Shown here in pieces: positions 45,089 to 53,957 of a stretch of 64,000 nucleotides of DNA (within the stretch, counting starts at the first letter, position 1; the number at the start of each line of letters is the position of its first letter). The notes under the pieces are model-generated. The model worked only from the letters and a program-made list of their open reading frames with translations, had not been told where the DNA came from and made no database searches. This stretch comes from Pseudomonadales bacterium (lineage in GTDB: Bacteria; Pseudomonadota; Gammaproteobacteria; Pseudomonadales; UBA5862), in NCBI GenBank assembly GCA_024234215.1, contig JACKOQ010000005.1, positions 1-64,000 on the forward strand. Direction: 5' to 3'. Both the position numbers and the translations under genes were made by a program.

Positions 45089-47308
45089 ATGGCTCTCAGT
45101 GTCAACACCAACCTGGCGTCGCTCAATACCCAGCGCACGCTGTCGATCTCATCGGGCAAACTGGGCACGGCGATGGAGCGGCTCTCGTCGGGCCTGCGCA
45201 TCAACAGCGCCAAGGATGACGCGGCCGGTCTGGGTATCTCGGCGCGGATGACCTCGCAGATTCGCGGTCTGGATCAGGCCGTGCGCAATGCCAACGACGG
45301 CATCTCGCTGGCGCAGACCGCCGAAGGCGCGATGGGCGAGATGAGCAACATCCTGCAGCGGATGCGTGAACTGTCGATCCAGTCGGCCAACGGCAGCAAC
45401 AGCGCCACCGACCGCGCCTCGCTCAATGGCGAGGTCAACCAGCTCAAGCAGGAGCTGTCACGGATCGCCAACAACACCACTTTCAACGGCAAGCGGCTGC
45501 TGGATGGCACGCTGCGCAGCGAGCAGTTCCAGGTTGGCGCACAGGCCAACGAAACCATCAGCATGTCGATCGGCGATGGCCGCGCCACCGGCCTTGGCAA
45601 CCATGCCGTCAATACCAGTGTCAACACCAGCACCACCACCAACGGCATTCAGGCCAACAATGGCCTTGAAGCCGCCAGCAAGCGCGGTTTCATCCTCTCC
45701 GACGGCTCGGTGATCGGCAAGGTGCAGACGGCAGGCACCACCAACGGCTACACCGCCACCACCTTCACCACGACGGCAGCCGATGGCACGACCGACACCT
45801 ACCTCACCACTGCCAACGACAGCGCCAAGACCATCGCTGCCGGCATCAACAGCAACCTGACCGGCGCCTCGGCCACCGCCTACAACATGGTCACGGTGGC
45901 GGTCAGCGGAACGGCCGATGCCACCGATGCCGATGACATTACCATCAGCGATGGCACCAACACCGTGACCTATTCGGTCGCCGCCAGCGGTACCGCCACC
46001 AACGCGGCACTGGTGACGGCGATCAATGCTGACAGCGCCTTCACCGGTGCCGGCGGCTTTGCCCGCCTCAACGCCACCTCGGGCAATGTCGAGATCATCA
46101 ACACCGAAGGGCGCGACATCCGGGTCGCTCTGGCCAAGGGCACCACGACTTCCGGTTCGACCGCGGTCACCGTGCAGGGTCTGGGCGACAGCAGTGCGAC
46201 CAGCGTTACCAACGCCACCACCCGCACCGCCGGTGGCCAGATCAGCCTCTATCTCAATCAGGGTACTTCGGTGGCGGCCTCGGCCACCACGATCTTCACC
46301 GCTGCTCCGACCGCGGTGGCCGTGGGGCTGGCCGATGCCAGCGGTGGCAATGGCGTGGCCGCTCAGACCTTGAGTGTGGCTGGCGCGCAGGGCACCTCGT
46401 CGGTGGCCGTCAATGCCAACGATTCGGCTTACACCATTGCTACGGCGGTCAACCAGTACAGCTCCACCACCGGCGTCAGCGCCACGGCACGCACGGTGGC
46501 GACCCTCTCCGGGCTGTCGGCGGCCGGCACCATCACCTTTGGCCTGCAGGGCAGCAATGGCACGGCGACCACCATCAGCGCCAACATCACTGGCACCGGC
46601 AACTTGGTCGATCTGGTCACCGCCATCAACGGCAAGACCGGTGACACCGGCATCACCGCCAAGCTCAACAACAGTGGCGGCGTTGAGCTGACCCAGGCCG
46701 AAGGCCATGACATCAAGATCACCAACTTCACCCACAGTGCGGCGGTGAACAATGGCTCGTCGAGCGCACCGACCCAGGTGGCTGTCGAGCAGTCGATCAC
46801 CGTCACCGGAGGCGAAGGGCAGTCGGTCAAACTCTATGACGGTGGCAACCGTGATGGTGCCGATTCGACGGTGGTGGGCGGCCAGGTGAGCTTCACCGGC
46901 TCGGCAGCCTACAACGTCTCGTCGAGCATTGCCGGTACGGTTGGCTCGGTCTTCTCTGGCGCTGCCAGTTCGGCCAATGCATCGAGCCTGTCATCAGTGA
47001 ACAGCGTCGACATCAGCACCACCACCGGCGCCAATGATGCGATTGCGGTGATCGATGGCGCCATCGACCAGATCAACAGCATCCGCTCTGATCTGGGTGC
47101 GATTCAGAACCGCTTCCTGTCGGCGATCTCCAACATGCAGGCCACGTCGGAGAACATCAGCGCTGCCCGCTCACGGGTCATGGATGCCGATTTCGCCAGC
47201 GAAACGGCTGCCCTCAGCAAGGGGCAGGTGATGCAGCAGGCGGGCATGGCGATGCTGTCGCAAGCCAATGCGCTGCCGCAGCAGGTGCTGTCACTGCTGA
47301 GAGGTTGA
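45089..47308 (+). CDS. fliC: Flagellin with large duplicated central region
   Basis: This is the structural subunit of the flagellar filament. The 739-residue protein has conserved D0/D1 ends: N-terminal ALSVNTNLASLNTQRTLS to about residue 165 and C-terminal from about 645 (RSRVMDADFASETAALSKGQ and QQVLSLLRG). The central 180-640 is Thr/Ser/Ala/Gly-rich and surface-exposed, making it much longer than a typical ~500-residue flagellin. It contains two related modules, about 243-352 and 444-548, both starting with NDSA-x-TIA and both ending with EG-x-DI. The Ser/Thr richness fits possible O-glycosylation. Expression probably depends on FliA. Confidence 0.96.
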   Translation: MALSVNTNLASLNTQRTLSISSGKLGTAMERLSSGLRINSAKDDAAGLGISARMTSQIRGLDQAVRNANDGISLAQTAEGAMGEMSNILQRMRELSIQSANGSNSATDRASLNGEVNQLKQELSRIANNTTFNGKRLLDGTLRSEQFQVGAQANETISMSIGDGRATGLGNHAVNTSVNTSTTTNGIQANNGLEAASKRGFILSDGSVIGKVQTAGTTNGYTATTFTTTAADGTTDTYLTTANDSAKTIAAGINSNLTGASATAYNMVTVAVSGTADATDADDITISDGTNTVTYSVAASGTATNAALVTAINADSAFTGAGGFARLNATSGNVEIINTEGRDIRVALAKGTTTSGSTAVTVQGLGDSSATSVTNATTRTAGGQISLYLNQGTSVAASATTIFTAAPTAVAVGLADASGGNGVAAQTLSVAGAQGTSSVAVNANDSAYTIATAVNQYSSTTGVSATARTVATLSGLSAAGTITFGLQGSNGTATTISANITGTGNLVDLVTAINGKTGDTGITAKLNNSGGVELTQAEGHDIKITNFTHSAAVNNGSSSAPTQVAVEQSITVTGGEGQSVKLYDGGNRDGADSTVVGGQVSFTGSAAYNVSSSIAGTVGSVFSGAASSANASSLSSVNSVDISTTTGANDAIAVIDGAIDQINSIRSDLGAIQNRFLSAISNMQATSENISAARSRVMDADFASETAALSKGQVMQQAGMAMLSQANALPQQVLSLLRG

Positions 47309-47322
47309 TGGCATGAAGGGGG

Positions 47323-47357
47323 CAGGAGGCCGGGGTGCCGGCCTCCTGTTTCTGTTT
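47323..47357 (+). terminator. Intrinsic terminator after fliC
   Basis: An 11-bp perfect GC-rich stem, CAGGAGGCCGG (47323-47333) with CCGGCCTCCTG (47338-47348), closes a GGTG loop and is followed by TTTCTGTTT. It should end most fliC transcripts, so flagellin can be made in excess over flaG-fliD-fliS. Confidence 0.92.
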
Positions 47358-47389
47358 GAACACTTCATGAGCAGTACACAGGTGCGGCC

Positions 47390-47797
47390 ATGGCAATCGA
47401 ACCATTACTGACCCGTTCCCTCAATAGCTATTCAGTCAAACCGCAGTCACCGGCTGCCTCGATGGTGGCTGCCGACTCCGTGCCGGAGCAATCCAATCAG
47501 AGTATTGGCGGCAACAGTTTGCCGGCGCGGCTGGCAGGTGTTCACCTCGAAGCCGATGCCTCACCCGAACAGGCGCAGTTGGCCGTGCAGAAACTCAACG
47601 AATTCATCCAGAAACTGCAGCGCGACATCCATTTCGATCTCGATCAGCAGACTGGTAAAACCGTGATCACGGTGCGCGATCGCCAGACACAGGAGGTGAT
47701 CCGGCAGATTCCGCCCGAGTACGTCATCAAGATGGCAAAGATGCTGCAAGACGAGATCAGCGCCCGCCAGGGCCAGCTGGTGCAAACTTCGGCCTAG
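47390..47797 (+). CDS. flaG: FlaG family flagellar protein
   Basis: FlaG proteins affect filament length and are commonly encoded between fliC and fliD. The 135-residue protein has a disordered N-terminus and the FlaG domain in its second half: LAVQKLNEFIQKLQRDIHF, DLDQQTGKTVITVRDRQTQE, and VIRQIPPEYVIKMAKML. It starts 33 bp after the fliC terminator. Confidence 0.93.
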   Translation: MAIEPLLTRSLNSYSVKPQSPAASMVAADSVPEQSNQSIGGNSLPARLAGVHLEADASPEQAQLAVQKLNEFIQKLQRDIHFDLDQQTGKTVITVRDRQTQEVIRQIPPEYVIKMAKMLQDEISARQGQLVQTSA

Positions 47798-47886
47798 ACT
47801 GAAACAGGGCGCGCGAACTGAGCGCCGCTGAAAGGGCTGGCGCGCCGTGCTGGCGGGTGAGACAAACACTTGAAGAGGATGACTCA

Positions 47887-49710
47887 ATGCCATCGGTTCT
47901 TGGCGTCGGTTCCGGACTGGATTTGCCAGGTGTGGTCAGATCGCTGGTGGCGGCCGAAGGCAATGCCAAGGCAGCGATTCTGGCCACCGAGCAGAGCGCG
48001 GTCGAGCTGAAGATCTCCTCCTATGGTCTGCTGGCGTCGGCCGTCAACGATTTCAAGGGCGCGATCAGTGCGATGCGCAACCTCACGGCAGGTGGCGGCA
48101 TCAGCGCGACCTCGAGCGACAGCAAGGTGGTCAGTGCCACGGCCACCGCTGCGGCGGTGCCGGGCAATTACGAGGTGATCGCCAGCCAACTGGCGACCAG
48201 CCATCGGCTGATCAGCCTGAGCGAAACCAATGGCACCACTGCATTGGGTGGCGGCACCCTGACCCTCAGCAATGGCAGCGGCAAGAGCTTCAATGTCACC
48301 ATTGCGGCGGCACTGAGTGGCCTCAATGACATCCGTGACGCCATCAACAACAGCCCGGACAACTTCGGCGTCACCGCCTCGGTGGTCACCACCGGCACCG
48401 GCAGCGTGCTGGTGCTCGATGGCCAGGGAGTCGGCAGCGACAACGCCATCAAACTGACAGTGGCCGATGCTGACACCCTCAATGGCGATCTGAGCGGACT
48501 GTCGCGGTTGGCCTATGATCCGCTGGGCAGCTCGGGCGCTGGAAAGAACATGACCGAAGACCGTGCCGCGGTCGATGCCTCGATCAAGGTCAATGGCGTC
48601 ACCCTCACCAACAAGTCTGGCAACCTGTTCGACAAGGCGATCGACGGCGTGACGCTGACCCTCAACAGCACATCGCTGACGCCGGTGACGGTCAAGGTGG
48701 CGGCCAAAAGTGCCGACCGCAACGCCATCGAGCAGGCGCTCAACAAGTTCGTGACCGGCTACAACACGTTGCTGGGCAAGCTCAATCCGATGATCAGCTA
48801 TGACGCCGTCCAGAAGCAGGGCGGGGCGCTGCTGGGAGAGAGCTCGGCGCGGCTGCTGAGTCAGCAGTTGCGCACGCTGCTGGTCACCAAGGTCGAGGGG
48901 CTGCCCGAGGGCGCCAGCAGCCTGTCGCAGATCGGCCTCACCAGCAAGCGCGACGGCACGCTGGAGATCAACTCCACCCTGCTCAACAGTGCCCTGAATG
49001 ACCACCTCGATGACACGGCACGCCTGCTGGCGTCGAGCGGCGATCCGATCAAGCAGCTGCACAAACTGGAATCGACGCCCTTCACGGCGGTCACCGATCC
49101 GGTGGGCTCGGGCACCCTGACCATCCACCAGGGCAGCAAAAGCTTCGATGTCACGGTCACCGCCGGCGTCAACGACAAGGTGTCGGATCTGATCTCCGCC
49201 ATCAATCAGGCCGCGACCAGCAACGGTGTGGCGGTGAAGGCCTCGTACCGTTCGCTGGTGGGGGGCGGCGTTGCGCTGACGCTGCAAAGCCAGAGCGAAG
49301 GCGCGGCGATTCGGGTGACGGCGAACGATGACGATGGCAACGACAGTGATGCGGCCGGGCTGTCGCGGCTGGTGTTCGACCCTGATGGCAACGCCCTGCA
49401 AATGAATCAGAGCCAGGCGGCCAGCCGTTCGGTGGCGCAGGGGTTGGTGAAATCGATCGACCGGATGGTCGACAGCTACACCGGCAAGAGCGGCATCTTC
49501 TCGCTGAAGAACAGCCAGCTGACCGAGAGCATCAGCAGGATCGAAGAGCGGCGCACCGCGCTGAACCGACGGCTCGATCAGTATCAGCAGAGTCTGGCGC
49601 GCCAGTTCGCGGCCCTCGATGGCCTGGTCGGCAAGCTGCAATCGACACAGAGCTACCTGACCAACCAGTTCGACATGCTGTCGAATCTGGCCAAGGGCAG
49701 CAGCAAATAA
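47887..49710 (+). CDS. fliD: Flagellar filament capping protein FliD
   Basis: FliD forms the cap that inserts flagellin subunits at the filament tip. The 607-residue protein starts MPSVLGVGSGLDLPGVVRSL (D0/D1) and ends with a coiled-coil (ISRIEERRTALNRRLDQYQQ region). It carries two hook-IN-like modules, about 120-214 and 406-504, each starting with G-x-GTLT and ending with GLSRL-x-x-DP, the second sitting inside the FliD C-terminal domain. It is longer than most FliD of about 470. ATG 47887 has GAGGA upstream; the frame start at 47857 was rejected. Confidence 0.95.
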   Translation: MPSVLGVGSGLDLPGVVRSLVAAEGNAKAAILATEQSAVELKISSYGLLASAVNDFKGAISAMRNLTAGGGISATSSDSKVVSATATAAAVPGNYEVIASQLATSHRLISLSETNGTTALGGGTLTLSNGSGKSFNVTIAAALSGLNDIRDAINNSPDNFGVTASVVTTGTGSVLVLDGQGVGSDNAIKLTVADADTLNGDLSGLSRLAYDPLGSSGAGKNMTEDRAAVDASIKVNGVTLTNKSGNLFDKAIDGVTLTLNSTSLTPVTVKVAAKSADRNAIEQALNKFVTGYNTLLGKLNPMISYDAVQKQGGALLGESSARLLSQQLRTLLVTKVEGLPEGASSLSQIGLTSKRDGTLEINSTLLNSALNDHLDDTARLLASSGDPIKQLHKLESTPFTAVTDPVGSGTLTIHQGSKSFDVTVTAGVNDKVSDLISAINQAATSNGVAVKASYRSLVGGGVALTLQSQSEGAAIRVTANDDDGNDSDAAGLSRLVFDPDGNALQMNQSQAASRSVAQGLVKSIDRMVDSYTGKSGIFSLKNSQLTESISRIEERRTALNRRLDQYQQSLARQFAALDGLVGKLQSTQSYLTNQFDMLSNLAKGSSK

Positions 49711-49738
49711 ACAACCAAAACTCATGGAGTCACACAAA

Positions 49739-50146
49739 ATGGTCTACGGCAACCAGGCGGCACGGCAATATCGGGCGGTCGACACCGGAAGCATCGTGCT
49801 TGAGGCTGATCCGCACCGGCTGATCCAGATGCTGTTCGACGGCGCACTGGAGCGGTTGGCGCTGGCCAAGGGCTTTCTGCACAACGGCGAAATTGCCGGA
49901 CGGCTGCAGGCGGTCAACGGCGCCATCGCCATCATCGATGGCCTGCATGGTGCACTCGACATGGAGCGCGGTGGCGCGCTGGCCAGCCAGCTCGACCAAC
50001 TCTATCGTTACATGAACCGTCGTCTGGTCGAGGCCAATCTGCACCGCGATGCCAGCATCATCGAAGAGGTGGCACATCTGCTGCGTGAGCTGAAAGAGGG
50101 CTGGGACGGCATTCGCCCCCTTGCGCTGGCAGCGCAGCCGGCCTGA
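49739..50146 (+). CDS. fliS: Flagellar export chaperone FliS
   Basis: FliS binds the C-terminus of unassembled flagellin and delivers it to the export gate. The 135-residue helical protein begins MVYGNQAARQYRAVDTGSIV and has ADPHRLIQMLFDGALERL, the FliS hallmark. ATG 49739 fits the family start and has GGAG upstream; an ATG at 49724 would add five residues. It is the fourth gene of the flagellin module. Confidence 0.95.
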   Translation: MVYGNQAARQYRAVDTGSIVLEADPHRLIQMLFDGALERLALAKGFLHNGEIAGRLQAVNGAIAIIDGLHGALDMERGGALASQLDQLYRYMNRRLVEANLHRDASIIEEVAHLLRELKEGWDGIRPLALAAQPA

Positions 50147-50168
50147 TACTTGGCGAATTCCGGGCTGG

Positions 50169-50495
50169 ATGAAATTCATGCAGATTTTGAGACAACTCAT
50201 TGATACTGCTGCGCTGTTGGCAGCACATGAAGATTGGCGAGGATTGGCCGAAGTCGATGCCAGATTGCGCAACGAGCTCGATCGGGTGGTGAAGGAGGTG
50301 GTCGAGCGCGCCAACCCTGTCGAGTTGCAGGCGCTGAGTGAAGTGGTCGCCGAACTCAATGGCGCCTACAGCCACTGGCTGGCACGTGGACGTGATCTGC
50401 GTGATCAGGTCAGTTACGAAGTGCGCCACTATCGCCGCCAACTCGACGGCGTGGAGTTCTATCAGCGCAACGGACTGCCCAGAGAAGAGCCCTGA
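50169..50495 (+). CDS. FliT-like flagellar protein
   Basis: The roughly 108-residue protein is predicted to be all-helical (MQILRQLIDTAALLAAHEDW, LAEVDARLRNELDRVVKEVV) and follows fliS directly. Position, size and helical character fit the FliT-type chaperone for FliD, but the sequence family is weakly conserved, so the assignment is contextual. I chose ATG 50169; 50178 is possible. It ends 12 bp before the convergent permease gene. Confidence 0.65.
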   Translation: MKFMQILRQLIDTAALLAAHEDWRGLAEVDARLRNELDRVVKEVVERANPVELQALSEVVAELNGAYSHWLARGRDLRDQVSYEVRHYRRQLDGVEFYQRNGLPREEP

Positions 50496-50507
50496 CGGTG
50501 CATCGAC

Positions 50508-51347
50508 TCAGCCGCTGAGGGCATGGAAGGCCATGCCGACGGCGACGATCAGCATCAACAGCGCAAACAGTTGCTGAAGGCGTACCCCGGCAATGCGTGG
50601 CGCCAGCTGGCGTCCTCCCAGCATGCCGGCCACCGTGCCGGCAATGAAGGGCAGCGCAATGCCCCAGGGCAACTCGATGCCCTGCATCAGGATGGCGCTG
50701 GCCACCGTGCCGGCGCTGGTCAGTGCAATGACCATCAGTGAGGTGGCGACGGCCGAGTGCATCGACAACTCGGTGGTGGCCCGCAGCAGAGGCACGATCA
50801 CGAAGCCGCCACCGACCCCGATCAGACCGGCCAGAAAGCCAGTGGCGCCACCACCACTGGCGATGGTCACTGCGCAGCGCCAGGTCCACTGAATGCGCCC
50901 AGTGAGCGGGTCGAGCCGGCAACAGGGGCCAGCCGCTGGTTCACCATCACCTGCCACCGTGGCGCGTACCACATTGGCCTCTTCAGGCTTGCGGATGGCC
51001 TGGCGCAGCATCCGCAGCGCAACGATGGTCAGCACCACGGCAAACAGCAGGTTAAGCAGTGAGACCGGCAGTGAATGCGCGAGCTGGATGCCCAAAGGCG
51101 CCGTGAACCAGCCGCAACCGGCCATCAGCAGCGCGGCGCGGTAGCGGATGTAACTGACATCCCAGGCGGCGAGAGTGCCAATGAGTGCCGAAGCACTGAC
51201 GGCAAGCAGTGCAACCGGCGTTGCCTGCGGCAGACTCCAGTGCAAGCCCCACATCAACAGCGGTACGGCAAAGATGGAGCCGCCAGCACCGGTCAACCCC
51301 AGCACCGCACCAATCGCCAGACCCAGCAAGAGCAGAAGGGGGGTCAT
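50508..51347 (-). CDS. Sulfite exporter TauE/SafE family permease
   Basis: A membrane permease of about eight hydrophobic segments (279 residues). The two TauE/SafE repeat motifs are visible as GLTGAGGSIFAVPLL (about 18-32) and GLIGVGGGFVIVPLL (about 179-193). The substrate in this family is usually an organosulfonate, sulfite or another anion; none is indicated here. A cysteine pair CC occurs in the loop AAGPCCRLDP. It is convergent with the flagellin module. Confidence 0.9.
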   Translation of the reverse strand: MTPLLLLLGLAIGAVLGLTGAGGSIFAVPLLMWGLHWSLPQATPVALLAVSASALIGTLAAWDVSYIRYRAALLMAGCGWFTAPLGIQLAHSLPVSLLNLLFAVVLTIVALRMLRQAIRKPEEANVVRATVAGDGEPAAGPCCRLDPLTGRIQWTWRCAVTIASGGGATGFLAGLIGVGGGFVIVPLLRATTELSMHSAVATSLMVIALTSAGTVASAILMQGIELPWGIALPFIAGTVAGMLGGRQLAPRIAGVRLQQLFALLMLIVAVGMAFHALSG

Positions 51348-51441
51348 GCGCTATTCATTCATCCGTCACGTTCTGGTGTAGAGCTCAGCAGAAATTTGAG
51401 TGGGGTCGAGGAGTCGCGGTTTCTTGCTTGTCTTGATTGGA

Positions 51442-52080
51442 TCATTCTGGAAAAGCGACCACTGCAAACTGGATGTATTTGGTGTCTTCGAGATAATCTT
51501 TGAAGATGCGAAAACCAAAACGTCTCCAAATGGAAGAGGTCCACCACTCCTCATTGATTCCTTCGAGAATCTCGACACGATAGCCACTCTCTTCAAATAG
51601 ACGAAGGATGCTCTTTCGGGTAAAAAAGCGAAGGTGTGTACGATCGCGAATGCCCATGGTTTCGTAATGGAAGTCTTTATCCTTGAGGATATGAATGAGG
51701 TTGTCGATTTGCCTGAGGTTCGGAATCGAAGCCACGACGCATCCTCCTGGCCGCAATTTTCTGGCAGCGATTCTCAATGCATTCCACGGTTCTGCGAAAT
51801 GCTCCAGAACATCGTTGAAAATCACCACATCGAAGGTTGCATCAGGCAGGGGAACATCTGCGTCGAAGAGTGAAACAATGACGTTGTCCAGTCGCTGACT
51901 TGCCAATTTCGCTGCATTGGCGTTGGGTTCGACACCCCAAACCTCGATGGAGCGCGTGTTCTTCAACCCTTCTCCAAAGGCGCCGGTGTTGCAACCGATG
52001 TCAACCACTTTGCGTGCCGAAGCTGGAATGAAGGCATGCATGTTCTGACGTGGGTTGTGGGGGTAATTTTTCATTTTCAA
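51442..52080 (-). CDS. SAM-dependent class I methyltransferase (low GC)
   Basis: The 212-residue protein has the SAM-binding VVDIGCNTGAFGEGL (about 25-39), the acidic VWGVEPNANAA, NDVLEHFAEPW and LRPGGCVVASIPN, all typical of Methyltransf_11/23 types found in glycan and lipid-modification clusters. The substrate is unknown; a sugar hydroxyl is plausible from the neighbouring glycosyltransferases. Base composition is clearly more AT-rich than the flanks. Its start overlaps the glycosyltransferase stop by 4 bp (ATGA). The 94 bp before the permease start have no recognised element. Confidence 0.85.
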   Translation of the reverse strand: MKMKNYPHNPRQNMHAFIPASARKVVDIGCNTGAFGEGLKNTRSIEVWGVEPNANAAKLASQRLDNVIVSLFDADVPLPDATFDVVIFNDVLEHFAEPWNALRIAARKLRPGGCVVASIPNLRQIDNLIHILKDKDFHYETMGIRDRTHLRFFTRKSILRLFEESGYRVEILEGINEEWWTSSIWRRFGFRIFKDYLEDTKYIQFAVVAFPE

Positions 52081-52880
52081 TCTGCTCGACTGGAAATCTT
52101 TTCTAAGACTTTTTCAATTTTAGCCTTGTATGGCCTTGCGAACAGCTTGAATTTTATCCAGTTCCTGTACCATGTGACGCTCCATTGAAGGTGACCGATA
52201 AAGGAAAATGGCTGTGCTCCGACTTGAGCAATCCGATATCCGCGCTCCTGGACCTTCTTCGAGATGGCGATTTCACTTCCTACCGCTTCAGCATAGATGT
52301 CACTGGTTATGAATCCGGAAACCTCTTCAAGGACTGTTCTGGAAGAAAACAGAATCAGACTTTGCAGATGTTCCGCGCTTTCTCCAGGGTCGATGCCGTT
52401 CAGGACGATAAAAGCTCTCAGAAAATCGACGGCATTGAACGGCACTTCGCCTTCCCTGTTGAGGCAGCTTGCAGCGACCGGATTGTTCCTTTGCTCGCTC
52501 CATGCACGTTTCCAGTTGATGCTTTCACCCAGCAGTCCAATTTCTCTGGACTCCTGCATTTTATCCAGAAAGGCCTTCAGCCAGCCTGTTTTCAGAATGC
52601 GACACTCATCCTGAAGAAAAAGGAAATATTCACTTTCACCATCGGAACGCCATCCATGCTCCCATGCGCCGATGTTGTATCCGGAGTTTACCCGATTGAG
52701 CACATGGACGCCGTTTTTGACATATTTTTCAGGAAGGATCAGCGGGTGCCTGTCTCCACCATTGCAAACGATGGTTATGATGAATGGAGCCTGCGCATCA
52801 TGCCTGGCTATCTGGTTCAACAGCTGGTAGAGCCTGTTTGGTGGGCGGCCGACCCAGTATGAAATGATGATGTTTGTCAC
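52077..52880 (-). CDS. Glycosyltransferase-like protein (GT-A/family 2-like, low GC)
   Basis: The 267-residue protein begins TNIIISYWVGRPPNRLYQLL, has VCNGGDRHP, NSGYNIGAWEHGW, and the acidic FLFLQDECRIL near residue 92, a DxD-like region expected for a GT-A fold. The later SFIGHLQWSVTWYRNWIKF may lie at the membrane surface. Family similarity is weaker than for its neighbour, so glycosyltransferase is a moderate call. It is in the AT-rich segment and 49 bp after the GT2 gene. Confidence 0.7.
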   Translation of the reverse strand: MTNIIISYWVGRPPNRLYQLLNQIARHDAQAPFIITIVCNGGDRHPLILPEKYVKNGVHVLNRVNSGYNIGAWEHGWRSDGESEYFLFLQDECRILKTGWLKAFLDKMQESREIGLLGESINWKRAWSEQRNNPVAASCLNREGEVPFNAVDFLRAFIVLNGIDPGESAEHLQSLILFSSRTVLEEVSGFITSDIYAEAVGSEIAISKKVQERGYRIAQVGAQPFSFIGHLQWSVTWYRNWIKFKLFARPYKAKIEKVLEKISSRAD

Positions 52881-52929
52881 TTTGATCGCATGCTCCGAGA
52901 AGGAGTATTTCGGTGAAATCAGCGCCTGT

Positions 52930-53910
52930 TTATTTTCTTGCGATCAATGGTGAAAGAAAGTATTTGATCCATAATTTTGCATGTGCCTTGCTGAAGGAAA
53001 GTGAGGAGGATGCCGCGAGCGCCTTCATGCCTTCCTTTCGGTTTTTTCCGTACAGATAATATGCCTTGGAAAACAGCTGTTCGGAATGATGCTTTTTTAT
53101 TTTTCTGTTGCGCTCATGCCATTGCTGATTTTTTTTTACGAATTTTCCCATGAGTTGCGCTGAGGATGAAATTGAATTCTCAATCTGCCTGAGTCTTATT
53201 TCCTCCAGCTCGAGACCGGAGGGCCATCCAAAATTATTTCCGTGTATTCTCCACTGCGTGATGGCCTCTTCAGTCAGGGCAATGGTTCCAATGCAGGCGG
53301 CATGTATCGCCCATGCTGATTCGCTGAAAAGAGCATTCTCGTCGAATCCTCCGGTGATGTTCCACATGCTCCGGCGTGCCGCCGGCCGTTGAAAGTCTAT
53401 TGGAACTGTATCCAGAAGGGCATCGAAAAGAGTGCTGGAAAAAAAATATAAGCCATCGCATTTTTCTGGATTCGTTCTCTCCAGAATCTTCTTCATGGCC
53501 TCTTTTCTGCTTTTTTCTGGTCCCTCATGGTATGCACCAAATGGACGGACGCCCAGAAACAGGCAGTCAATCTGTGGGTGCTTGGAAAAAGCGTGGAAAA
53601 TCTGCTCCAGCGAGTTTGGCATCAGCAGGTCATCATCATCGAGCAGGAGGATGACTTCTCCCTGCGCCGCATTGATTCCGGCATTTTTTGCCTTGGGAAC
53701 ACCTTGTGCCGAATCGTGCCGGTGCAGCGTGAGGCGATCTCCCAGTGCATCTTTCAATGCCGAATGTGAAATCGGCGGCGTTGAGCCGTCATCGATGACG
53801 ACCACTTCGTAGTTTGAGTAATTTTGCGCAGTGACGCTGTTGATCGCTTCCAGCAGAAGTTGAGGCCGGTTATGCGCCGGGATCACGATCGAGATCAGAA
53901 AAGGCGACAT
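52930..53910 (-). CDS. Family 2 glycosyltransferase (low GC)
   Basis: A 326-residue inverting GT2 enzyme with SIVIPAHNRPQLLLEA, VVVIDDGSTPP, KAKNAGINAAQG and the metal-binding LLLDDDDLL near residue 95. The C-terminal part is lysine-rich and helical. It is the most AT-rich gene in the window: 24 of 60 bases are G or C at 53101-53160, compared with 43 of 60 at 49261-49320 in fliD. I chose ATG 53910; a GTG at 53922 is possible. Recent acquisition is likely. Confidence 0.9.
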   Translation of the reverse strand: MSPFLISIVIPAHNRPQLLLEAINSVTAQNYSNYEVVVIDDGSTPPISHSALKDALGDRLTLHRHDSAQGVPKAKNAGINAAQGEVILLLDDDDLLMPNSLEQIFHAFSKHPQIDCLFLGVRPFGAYHEGPEKSRKEAMKKILERTNPEKCDGLYFFSSTLFDALLDTVPIDFQRPAARRSMWNITGGFDENALFSESAWAIHAACIGTIALTEEAITQWRIHGNNFGWPSGLELEEIRLRQIENSISSSAQLMGKFVKKNQQWHERNRKIKKHHSEQLFSKAYYLYGKNRKEGMKALAASSSLSFSKAHAKLWIKYFLSPLIARK

Positions 53911-53957
53911 GGTGGATGGCACCTGGGCCCAGAAGAGAGATTGTGCCTGCCGATCAT

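Noticed and set aside
45458..46735. 425-codon minus-strand frame opposite fliC
   Set aside because: Gly/Ala/Val-rich antisense artefact of the Thr/Ser-rich flagellin centre.
47798..47886. Possible sigma-54 promoter or terminator (GGCGCGC/GCGCGCC arms) before fliD
   Set aside because: The GG-N10-GC spacing fails, there is no T-tract and the loop is long, so neither call can be supported.
47884..49737. 617-codon minus-strand frame opposite fliD
   Set aside because: Antisense shadow of the conserved fliD gene, with no recognisable motif.
51348..51441. Integration site or insertion-sequence remnant at the left edge of the AT-rich segment
   Set aside because: No inverted repeats, direct repeats or transposase fragments were visible at either edge.
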